Shown one piece after another: positions 1 to 7,395 of a stretch of DNA of 64,000 bases. Location of the stretch: NCBI GenBank assembly GCA_023386585.1, contig JAEWJM010000028.1, forward strand, positions 100,069 to 164,068. The letters are read 5' to 3'. Position 1 is the stretch's first letter. The number at the start of each line of letters is the position of its first letter. Both the position numbers and the translations under genes were made by a program. The notes under the pieces were generated by a model, which was not told the DNA's origin, searched no databases, and saw nothing but the letters and a program-made list of their open reading frames with translations. The DNA is from Bacteroidota bacterium. Lineage in GTDB: Bacteria > Bacteroidota > Bacteroidia > Flavobacteriales > Flavobacteriaceae.

Positions 1-214
1 TGAACCAAATGCGGAGTTGTATTCGCGAATTCTGGAATACGGTACCTGTCCGGGCGTTAAAATATTTTCCAGTGTCGCGGCATTTATATTTGGCGCCACT
101 ACAACGGTAAACTTTTGACAACGGTTCGAAAGGGCTTACTACGAGTCCATTCCATCGTATTAATTCAAGATGCTGAAGGCATTCCTGTTCGTCAGGGAAA
201 AGCTCGATATTCAT
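1..214 (-). CDS. IS1595/ISXO2-like transposase, N-terminal part (runs off window)
   Basis: This is a 71-residue N-terminal fragment reading from an ATG at 214 to the window edge. It holds the stretch YKCRDTGKYFNARTGTVF followed by LRIWF, which is the typical zinc-ribbon end and start of the catalytic region in IS1595/ISXO2-type transposases of Bacteroidetes. The first CPxC knuckle expected near residues 27-31 reads SPFE, so the zinc ribbon looks partly degraded. Only the beginning is visible, so whether the gene is intact cannot be judged. The family call rests on the conserved ribbon tail and is fairly secure; activity is unknown. Confidence 0.7.
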   Translation of the reverse strand, partial: MNIELFPDEQECLQHLELIRWNGLVVSPFEPLSKVYRCSGAKYKCRDTGKYFNARTGTVFQNSRIQLRIWF

Positions 215-221
215 TGTACTT

Positions 222-252
222 CTTTACACCTTATTATATTAGTGGTGTAAAG
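222..252. repeat. 9-bp perfect inverted repeat upstream of the transposase fragment
   Basis: The arms CTTTACACC (222-230) and GGTGTAAAG (244-252) are perfectly complementary with a 13-nt AT-rich spacer. The repeat lies just upstream of the transposase start. It could be an operator, part of an insertion-element end, or a weak hairpin; no T-tract follows it, so a terminator is less likely. Confidence 0.5.
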
Positions 253-438
253 ATATGCTAAAGTGATTCAATTTTGTGGGTTCTCTGTTGGTTTTGTCGT
301 CTTTTTCTGCTTCTTGTAAAAAATATCAACATTTCGTCGATACTATAAACAGCGCGTTACAACGGTCCTACCTTTTGAATAATTTAGCAGTGCCCTACTA
401 CCTCTATTTACCCAGCTAATGCTTGCACTCGCAAGCAG

Positions 439-1347
439 ATGAATTATCCCTACATAATAGTTGACGACAGCCAGGAAGGAATATTGAATACCCGAGCAAT
501 TGCGTCGGGGTTCCATAACCTGTCTTATGTGGGCGCAACAACTGATTTTGAGGAAGGAATCGATCTGGTTCTCGAGCACCGCCCCGCGCTGATCTTTTTG
601 GAAATTTCGCCCGAGTCGGCTAACAGTAAGCTTTCGTTAAGTTTCATTAGCGAACTCCACCGATATTTAACCACGGTACCACAAATTATCATTACAACTA
701 AGAATTCGGCGCTTGCTTTTGATGCGATAAAGTATGACGTCGCAGATTTTTTATTAAAGCCCCTCAAGCTGGCTGATTTTCGCAAAGGGATACTAAAACT
801 GGAAAAGAAGACAGGCAATAGTGGGCCGCACATCGCATTGCCGGTTATTTTCCCGCCAACACCCTCGAGCCCTGCAATCGAACAACAACAATCAGTAAAA
901 GCACCAGAAGTTGTTACCGCGCCCATTGAGAAAGAACCGGTCTCCAATGAGTCGGCCAAGGATTATATAACGGAAGGGATCGAAAGAGAAGAAAAGAAGC
1001 CGCTCGTAATCTGTGTAAAATCGTATGGAGACTATCGTTTTATAAACGCTAGCGACATCTGTTATCTTCAAGCAGACAACAACTCCACAGACATACATCT
1101 CAACAATGGGGAGATGATCACTGCGTTTAAAACATTAAAGCATTTCGAGAACGTTCTGGATCGTCCTTTTGTACGGATTCACAACAGTTATATTGTAAAC
1201 TCCGATTACGTGTCGCGCATTCATACAGGTAACGCCGTATGTTATATTAAGAATTCAACCATTAAACTGCCATTCTCAAAATCATACAAAGAGAACGTAG
1301 ATTCAATCCTTGAAACCATTATTCAGGGTAATTACCTCGAAATTTAG
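439..1347 (+). CDS. LytTR-family response regulator with altered phospho-acceptor
   Basis: This is a 302-aa transcription regulator. Residues 4-120 form a receiver domain with the acidic pair DD at 9-10 and the conserved Lys in LLKP near residue 107. At the phospho-acceptor position the sequence is LIFLEI, placing Glu (about E55) where Asp is expected. A linker of about 60 residues rich in Pro, Glu and Ser follows. Residues ~187-292 form a LytTR DNA-binding domain (motifs ICYLQADNN and FVRIHNSYIVN). No sensor kinase is adjacent on the same transcript. Asp-to-Glu changes can mimic phosphorylation, so this regulator may be constitutively active; that is inference. Confidence 0.85.
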   Translation: MNYPYIIVDDSQEGILNTRAIASGFHNLSYVGATTDFEEGIDLVLEHRPALIFLEISPESANSKLSLSFISELHRYLTTVPQIIITTKNSALAFDAIKYDVADFLLKPLKLADFRKGILKLEKKTGNSGPHIALPVIFPPTPSSPAIEQQQSVKAPEVVTAPIEKEPVSNESAKDYITEGIEREEKKPLVICVKSYGDYRFINASDICYLQADNNSTDIHLNNGEMITAFKTLKHFENVLDRPFVRIHNSYIVNSDYVSRIHTGNAVCYIKNSTIKLPFSKSYKENVDSILETIIQGNYLEI

Positions 1348-1511
1348 TTTCGTCTGCCTCTTGTAATACGCAATTCCACTATCAGACTGCTGCATTCTAC
1401 CCAAAACGCCCGGAAACACTAGGCGTGCCGAGACTTGCTATATACTTTTACCCCGTGAAAGTGAAGTTCACAGACCCTAACAAGAACAGAACAATTATAA
1501 AGTCTCAAATT

Positions 1512-1724
1512 ATGAAAAAAGCAATTTTAACCTTCGGACTATTTTCAATGATGTTAGTATTGACATCATTTACCTCTCCAGAGATTGGGGGGGGCTCAAA
1601 AATACCAACTAATCCAAATCCTTTACAGCGCGAAATTGGCGGAGGTTCAAAAGTACCAACTGAACCTGCTCCTTTTACTGCCGCTGCTGGGCAATACATT
1701 CCACAATCAATGAATCAATTGTAA
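1512..1724 (+). CDS. small exported peptide with duplicated IGGGSK motif
   Basis: This is a 70-aa protein starting at the ATG at 1512, the Met-Lys-Lys start of a clear signal peptide (hydrophobic stretch through residue ~20). An upstream in-frame extension lacks signal-peptide features and was left out. The mature part contains two tandem units, EIGGGSKIPT and EIGGGSKVPT, each followed by Pro-rich residues. No family is recognised. It has its own strong terminator and sits directly upstream of a TPR sensor-kinase gene. Short secreted peptides with repeats can be signal precursors, but nothing here proves that role. Confidence 0.65.
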   Translation: MKKAILTFGLFSMMLVLTSFTSPEIGGGSKIPTNPNPLQREIGGGSKVPTEPAPFTAAAGQYIPQSMNQL

Positions 1725-1742
1725 AATTAGCCACAATAACGT

Positions 1743-1775
1743 AAAAAAGGGCCGTCATTTGACGGCCCTTTTTTA
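1743..1775 (+). terminator. Rho-independent terminator
   Basis: A perfect 9-bp stem GGGCCGTCA / TGACGGCCC (1749-1768) with a 2-nt loop is preceded by an A-run and followed by a T-run. It ends the small-peptide transcript just before the kinase gene that begins at 1786. Confidence 0.9.
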
Positions 1776-1785
1776 TATTTGACGT

Positions 1786-3822
1786 ATGCGATCGGTATTA
1801 CAATTTATTTTCCTCCTATTTATTTTTCTATTATTTAATTGTCAGAATAAGCAGAAAAGCATAGCTGATTACCATGCAAGCTCCGATATGCTTAGTGATT
1901 CTTTATTAATGCCGTTGCCTGATGCGCAATTGTACAAGGTGAGCAGACGGGCTTTGCGTCAAGTAGCAATTTCGCATAACGATTCGTTAAAAGTTCATCA
2001 TTTAAGCTTAATCGCTAACAATTTTTATAAAGTTCAGGATTGGCCTTCGTTCAATGAAACTACACAGGCATATATAGAAGTTGCAGCGGCGATCCACGAC
2101 AGTAGTGAATTAGCCAAAGCGTATAGATTTAAAGCGGAATATTATAAGAATCTAAGCTCATTTGATAGTGCTTTTTATTTCTATACAAAATCTGAAAAAC
2201 TTTATAAGAAACTGAAAGACAATATCAATTTAGGTAAGATCTATCTTAGAAAAGGAACAGTTCAATTTTACGCAAATGATTATTTGGGTGCAGATATCTC
2301 GACATCACAAGCGTACAATCTGTTACGGAATTCCGAGGATAAACAAACAATTTATCAGGTGACAAGCATGATGGGTATCATTGCTAACGAAATGAAAGAT
2401 TATCCAAAAGCTATTCAAAAACATGGCGAAGCTCTACAAATTGTGCGCGACTATAGTCTGACTTCTCTTAATCAAGAAGCAACCTCATTAAATAACATTG
2501 GATATAGTTACCAAAATGCTAACGAGGACGCCAAAGCAATTGACAGTTTTACCGCGGCATTGCAAGATAAATCATTGAGAAATAAGGTTCCGGATCTATA
2601 TGCAATATTGCTAGATAACTTAGCTTATTCAAAGTTCAAACTTAACGATTTTGAAGGTCTTCCACAACTATTTTTTAACGCCTTGCATGTTCGTGATAGC
2701 TTACGATTAAGTTCTGGCAGAGTAATAAGTAACCTTCATCTTTCAGAGTTTTACGCTCGCAATAAAGATACCGCGCGTGCCAAAACATTCGGTGAAATGG
2801 CACTAATAATTGCAAAGCAAGCAAATGCTTCGGGAGATTTACTTGCAGCCTTAAAACAGTTATCAGCGGTAGATAGGCAGAAAGCAAGCAACTATACCCA
2901 ACAATATATTAAGATTAGCGATAGTTTACAAAATGCTGAGCGAAGTTCCCAGAACAAGCTTGCTCGAATTCAAGTTGAAACCGATGAAATTATTCAACAA
3001 AAGGATAGATTAGAAGAGCAAAATCGGAGTTTACTGTATTATTTTGTTGGAACTTTAATGATTGGCATCTTGTTATTTGTGATTCGTGCTCAAAGAGCAA
3101 GGAATCGAGAATTGCTTTTGAAGCAAGCTCAACAGAAAGCAAATGAAGATATTTACAATCTAATGATTTCTCAACAGAATAAAATTGAAGAAAGTCGCAT
3201 AAAGGAAAAAAAACGTATTGCCCAGGAGTTACATGATGGTGTGCTGGGCAGATTGTTTGGCACTAGACTAAATTTGGACAGCCTAAATAAAGTAACAGAT
3301 GAAACTGCGATACGCAAACGAGTAACGTACTTAAAGGAATTAAAAAATATTGAACAAGATATTCGAGAAATTTCTCATGATTTGAATCGGGAGAAATACG
3401 TACTAATAAATAATTTCTTAGCAATTCTCACGAATTTGATTGAGGAGCAAAAGAGTTTGTTCCCTACTGAAGTAGCCCTTACTGTTGATGAAAGTATTCA
3501 GTGGGATTTCATTAGCAATAGCTTAAAAATAAATTTTTATAGAATCATTCAGGAAGGGCTACAAAATATAAACAAATATGCGAATGCACGGAGAGTTTAT
3601 ATCGGGTTGCATTTAGTCAATCACAATTTATATTTGAAAATTTCAGATGATGGCGTAGGTTTTAATGTTGAGAATAAACGGAAAGGAATTGGCCTTCAAA
3701 ACATGATGGCTCGGGTTCAAGAATTAAATGGTACAATGCAGATTAACTCACAAAGAGGACAAGGAACTACAATTGAGATTACCGTAATGGAGTCCCCCAT
3801 CAATCACAGCCATGAGAACTAA
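1786..3822 (+). CDS. TPR-containing sensor histidine kinase (HK1)
   Basis: This 678-aa protein starts with a lipoprotein-like signal (LFNC near residue 19). Residues ~30-400 are periplasmic tetratricopeptide repeats, followed by a transmembrane helix at ~416-437 and a short coiled coil. The kinase core has the HPK7-type phospho-acceptor motif ELHDGVLG with His483. The ATPase domain shows an intact N-box (RIIQEGLQNINKYA), G1 box (DDGVGF) and G2 box (GIGLQNM), so it should be active. Its last 11 bases overlap the next response-regulator gene, its likely partner. HK1 and RR1 look more AT-rich than later genes. The signal sensed by the TPR region is unknown. Confidence 0.9.
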   Translation: MRSVLQFIFLLFIFLLFNCQNKQKSIADYHASSDMLSDSLLMPLPDAQLYKVSRRALRQVAISHNDSLKVHHLSLIANNFYKVQDWPSFNETTQAYIEVAAAIHDSSELAKAYRFKAEYYKNLSSFDSAFYFYTKSEKLYKKLKDNINLGKIYLRKGTVQFYANDYLGADISTSQAYNLLRNSEDKQTIYQVTSMMGIIANEMKDYPKAIQKHGEALQIVRDYSLTSLNQEATSLNNIGYSYQNANEDAKAIDSFTAALQDKSLRNKVPDLYAILLDNLAYSKFKLNDFEGLPQLFFNALHVRDSLRLSSGRVISNLHLSEFYARNKDTARAKTFGEMALIIAKQANASGDLLAALKQLSAVDRQKASNYTQQYIKISDSLQNAERSSQNKLARIQVETDEIIQQKDRLEEQNRSLLYYFVGTLMIGILLFVIRAQRARNRELLLKQAQQKANEDIYNLMISQQNKIEESRIKEKKRIAQELHDGVLGRLFGTRLNLDSLNKVTDETAIRKRVTYLKELKNIEQDIREISHDLNREKYVLINNFLAILTNLIEEQKSLFPTEVALTVDESIQWDFISNSLKINFYRIIQEGLQNINKYANARRVYIGLHLVNHNLYLKISDDGVGFNVENKRKGIGLQNMMARVQELNGTMQINSQRGQGTTIEITVMESPINHSHEN

Positions 3823-4465
3823 TAGAATTTTAATTGTGGATGATCATTTGCTTATTGTGGAAGCGATTAGGTCAGCAGTATTTTCTGTCACCGACAATGC
3901 GTATATAGATTATGCGATTAATAGCTCAGATGCAAAATCTATAATATTGAAAACGTTGAAGCCTTATGATTACATCATTATCGATTTATCAATCTATAAT
4001 GCTTCCGAAAAAAGAACTGATACAGGTGAAGAAATTGCGCAATTTGCACGTCAGCATTTTCACAGTTGTGAATTGATTTTTATAACGTCGCATGTTGAGG
4101 CCATTAGGCTATATGATTTACGGCAAACATTTTTGCCTAGCGCCATTGTTGTCAAAAGTGATCTAAATAAGAAAACATTGGAGGTAATATTGCTTCAAAT
4201 ATTTAACGGCTCATCATACTTTTCACCTACAGCTTTAGATGCAATTGAAAAGCTAAAAGGCGTAAATAAATATTTAGATAATTATAATAGAAAAATTATA
4301 AGCTTACTTAGCAAGGGAATAAAAAGTAAAAATTTACCCGAATATCTTCCTCTTTCAATGAGTGCTATTGATAAAAGAAAAATATTCATAAAAGATTATT
4401 TTAACGTATCCACTGGAACTGACGAAGATATTGTTAGGGAAGCCCGCTCAGCGGGTTTTATTTAA
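3812..4465 (+). CDS. response regulator (RR1), NarL-like receiver with divergent HTH
   Basis: This is a 217-aa protein. The receiver domain has acidic residues DD at 10-11, phospho-acceptor Asp58 (IIIDLS) and a conserved Lys in VVKSD. The C-terminal ~65 residues resemble a degenerate LuxR/GerE helix-turn-helix: an RKIISLLSKG segment, then PLSMSAIDKRK in place of the usual recognition helix. The gene overlaps the HK1 gene by 11 bp, so the pair is translationally coupled and probably forms a cognate two-component system. Targets are not visible from sequence. Confidence 0.85.
   Translation: MRTNRILIVDDHLLIVEAIRSAVFSVTDNAYIDYAINSSDAKSIILKTLKPYDYIIIDLSIYNASEKRTDTGEEIAQFARQHFHSCELIFITSHVEAIRLYDLRQTFLPSAIVVKSDLNKKTLEVILLQIFNGSSYFSPTALDAIEKLKGVNKYLDNYNRKIISLLSKGIKSKNLPEYLPLSMSAIDKRKIFIKDYFNVSTGTDEDIVREARSAGFI
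4442..4465 (+). terminator. possible terminator overlapping the end of RR1
   Basis: The hairpin CCCGC-TCA-GCGGG followed by TTTTATTT overlaps the last codons of RR1. The stem is short and the T-tract is interrupted, so it may be only a weak terminator. Confidence 0.45.
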
Positions 4466-4520
4466 CGAAATGTGAAAATTATCTGTAAATATTATCCGCA
4501 GCGTTTAATACCTTGCAGGT

Positions 4521-6536
4521 ATGAAGATTATGCTCATATACCTCTTTATCGTATTTTTACCCTTGCAGGTTAGGAGTTCAACATCACCATCTGAAGTACA
4601 AGAGGATCAATTTAGTCTTTTGGAAAATGCGAACATTCCTCTAAGAGATCGAAAGCAACTATTAGATAGATTATATTTTCAGCTACTATCAAATCCAAAT
4701 ACGAAGATTAACAGAAAAAAATTATTTCGCTGTTTAAACTATTTTTTTGTTTTCAATGAGTGGCGGCCTCTACATAATGCGACGTTAGAAACACTCGTGA
4801 AATGCGAAGATGTTAAAGATGTTGAGCATATTGGCTATTCCTATTTGTATCTCGGATATTTCTATATGTACACGAACGACAACCGTCAAGCATATACAGC
4901 TTTTCTTAAGGCAAAAAAGCTGTTTTTGTCTATAAATGATTCCGTAGCTCTTTGTAATTCGTATTTATCCATCGTGCAGCTACAATATTATCAGAACGAT
5001 TATTGCACTGCGGATGCAAACATAATAAAAGCCATACGGCTTGCGAAGCAAGCGGCTGATACTGAGTTAGAATGTCAGTCATTAGTGTGGCTCGGTGTAA
5101 TTTCAAATGAATTTTCAAATTTCGAAGAGGCTAGAGACTGCTTCCGTAAGGCTATAGCCTTGAATAACCATTGTTTTCGTCGTAGTAAATTTCTACAAGT
5201 AAACTGTCTTAGTTTAATTGCGTATAGTTATATTCAAGAGGGGGAAAGTGCAAAGAGCAGAAAAATAGTTAACTATTGTTTAAAGTACCGGCACTTATTA
5301 AAATTACACCCAGAACTGCATGCTCGGTTGCTAGATGATTTAGCTGAGATAAACATAATTACCGGTCATTCGGCTGCTGAAACGGTTCAACTTTTAAATG
5401 CTGCAAATCAAATCAGAAAAGATCACAATATTGACCTTGGAACAAATTATAATGCGTTATTATATTCCAAGTTATATTTATTAAATGGTAACACAACACT
5501 CGCGACCGATTATTCCAAAAAAGCGTACCTGATTTCAAAAAAATTTATTTGTCCTGGCGATATAATTTGTTCACTCAAGCAGATGATAAACGTCGCACCT
5601 TCTAAACCAATTATTCAAGAATACCTCAATCTCTCCGACAGCCTTCAACTTGCGGAATGTCGGTCCACCAATCAATTTGCACGAATTGCCTACGAAGCTG
5701 AAGAATTAACCAAAGAAAAGGAGCAGGCTGTACGGGCAAAAAACATTGCGCTCGGTATCATGATATTTGTAGCACTGCTGAGCACACTGCTCATCGTTAG
5801 GCTTGCACAAAAGCACAAGCAACGGAATCTTAAACAACTTCAGCTCCAGCAGGAACTCGACGAAACATTTTTTGAAGTGCATCACGAGACCGTTCAAAAG
5901 GTCGAGCAGGCTCGCTTTGCCGAGAAAAAGAGAATCGCAAGAGAGTTGCACGACGGCGTAATGAACCGTCTGTCAAGCGCAAGGCTGAATCTTTACAACC
6001 TCTCAGCTGCTAAAGAACCTGCGGATTTGGAAAAATATATAGGTTATGTAAACGACATAAAACAAATCGAGAAAGAAATCGGCCGTATTGCTAAAAACAT
6101 CAACAATGTATTAGGCGCTGACGACACTAGTTTCACTTCACTATTGGAAAATTACATCAAAGAGCAGCAACCTATAATGAAAGCGAAACTGTCAATCAGT
6201 ATCAGTGCCGAAATTGAATGGGATCTGGTCGCAAACGGACTCAAAATCAATATCTATCGGATTATCCAGGAGTCTTTGCAAAACGTCCGAAAGTATGCGC
6301 AGGCAACTTCCGCATCGATTACTGTTGAAAAAATACTTGATGACATTCATTTAACGATTACCGATGACGGGGTCGGATTCGATCCCGAAACGTTACGCTT
6401 CGGAATTGGGCTGCAAAATATAAATGAAAGGGCCGCCGAATTTTCTGGTGCTGTGGCTGTAGTGTCGAAGCCAGGCGAAGGAACGAAAATCCTGGTTAGG
6501 TTCGCAGACAGCTGCATCTTGGGCAAATCGGCATAA
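4521..6536 (+). CDS. TPR-containing sensor histidine kinase (HK2)
   Basis: This 671-aa protein has an N-terminal signal peptide, TPR-type helical repeats over ~30-390, a transmembrane helix at ~407-430 and a coiled coil. The HPK7-type motif ELHDGVMN places the phospho-acceptor at His477. The ATPase domain is intact: N-box RIIQESLQNVRKYA, G1 DDGVGF, G2 GIGLQNI. Unlike HK1 it has no response-regulator gene directly after it; the next gene is a PDZ protein. Base composition is mixed: the TPR half is AT-rich like HK1, the kinase half is more GC-rich. It may phosphorylate RR2, whose own neighbour (HK3) looks inactive; this is inference. Confidence 0.88.
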   Translation: MKIMLIYLFIVFLPLQVRSSTSPSEVQEDQFSLLENANIPLRDRKQLLDRLYFQLLSNPNTKINRKKLFRCLNYFFVFNEWRPLHNATLETLVKCEDVKDVEHIGYSYLYLGYFYMYTNDNRQAYTAFLKAKKLFLSINDSVALCNSYLSIVQLQYYQNDYCTADANIIKAIRLAKQAADTELECQSLVWLGVISNEFSNFEEARDCFRKAIALNNHCFRRSKFLQVNCLSLIAYSYIQEGESAKSRKIVNYCLKYRHLLKLHPELHARLLDDLAEINIITGHSAAETVQLLNAANQIRKDHNIDLGTNYNALLYSKLYLLNGNTTLATDYSKKAYLISKKFICPGDIICSLKQMINVAPSKPIIQEYLNLSDSLQLAECRSTNQFARIAYEAEELTKEKEQAVRAKNIALGIMIFVALLSTLLIVRLAQKHKQRNLKQLQLQQELDETFFEVHHETVQKVEQARFAEKKRIARELHDGVMNRLSSARLNLYNLSAAKEPADLEKYIGYVNDIKQIEKEIGRIAKNINNVLGADDTSFTSLLENYIKEQQPIMKAKLSISISAEIEWDLVANGLKINIYRIIQESLQNVRKYAQATSASITVEKILDDIHLTITDDGVGFDPETLRFGIGLQNINERAAEFSGAVAVVSKPGEGTKILVRFADSCILGKSA

Positions 6537-6593
6537 CTATACGGAAAAACCGTACTTTGCCAGTGTAATGGCGATGTAACTTTCTCAATAAAA

Positions 6594-7394
6594 ATGAGAA
6601 TGTTTTTGTTCCTCATGCTGCTTTGTACAACGGCTAACAGTCAGCCCACGCTCTCGCCGTTCTACTGGCCAAAATCCGATGTTGAAATGACAGATTCAGC
6701 AATTTTCGATTACACAACCCTTCGCAGGGCAAAAGCTGCCATCTTACTCGATTTTACTGGCCGTAAAGCAATGCCAATTTCACAAGCGGATGTTGATCGG
6801 AAAATAAAGGAAGATAATTACTCCGAAGTATCAGCTAAATTTTCACAGCGAGGCATTATTGTGCAACTAACATTCAAAAGGCAAAATATTCCTTTCCTGT
6901 TTGATCCAAAATTCCCTGGACAGCTTCAGATGGATTCACTTAGCCTTCCATTCAAAACCACACTCCAGCCGGTCAGCGATCTTTACAGCACCGATGATAC
7001 AAGACCAAAAGTTTACATCAACCAAAATTTAGGCTTCTGTAACGTCAACTATAGCGTTGCCATTATCGCTGGCCATAATTTCCCGAACAAGCTCGGACTG
7101 GATTTCATTTCGCGCTTTGACTGGATCATCGATTTTCGAGAAAGAAAAGTGTACTGCCGGAAAAACTGCATCGCCATGCAAACTGGCACCGAATTTAACC
7201 AGCCATACGGCGTGTCGATTATCGACGGGAAGATTATTGTCGTACACAAAAATGTGAAGATGAATAACTTTCGAATTGGCGACTCGGTGATTTCCGTAGA
7301 TGGCGATACAATAACAGACGCGAATGTTCGCGAAAAGCTCCCACTCATCGAGAACGGTATAGCAGTTGGCCGACTCACATTTAAAAGCCAGTAA
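6594..7394 (+). CDS. exported retropepsin-like/PDZ protein, probably non-catalytic
   Basis: This is a 266-aa secreted protein with a short signal peptide (cleavage near ANSQ). Residues ~60-200 resemble the aspartyl-protease-like family of Bacteroidetes, with the late motif GLDFISRFDWIIDF. The expected catalytic DTG triad reads FLFDPKFPG, so the protease is probably inactive or very divergent. The C-terminal ~50 residues are PDZ-like (RIGDSVISVDGDTI). The next gene starts 1 nt after its stop, so it is co-transcribed with HK3. Met1 (6594) or Met3 (6600) could be the start. A periplasmic scaffolding or sensing role near the kinases is possible. Confidence 0.65.
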   Translation: MRMFLFLMLLCTTANSQPTLSPFYWPKSDVEMTDSAIFDYTTLRRAKAAILLDFTGRKAMPISQADVDRKIKEDNYSEVSAKFSQRGIIVQLTFKRQNIPFLFDPKFPGQLQMDSLSLPFKTTLQPVSDLYSTDDTRPKVYINQNLGFCNVNYSVAIIAGHNFPNKLGLDFISRFDWIIDFRERKVYCRKNCIAMQTGTEFNQPYGVSIIDGKIIVVHKNVKMNNFRIGDSVISVDGDTITDANVREKLPLIENGIAVGRLTFKSQ

Positions 7395-7395
7395 T

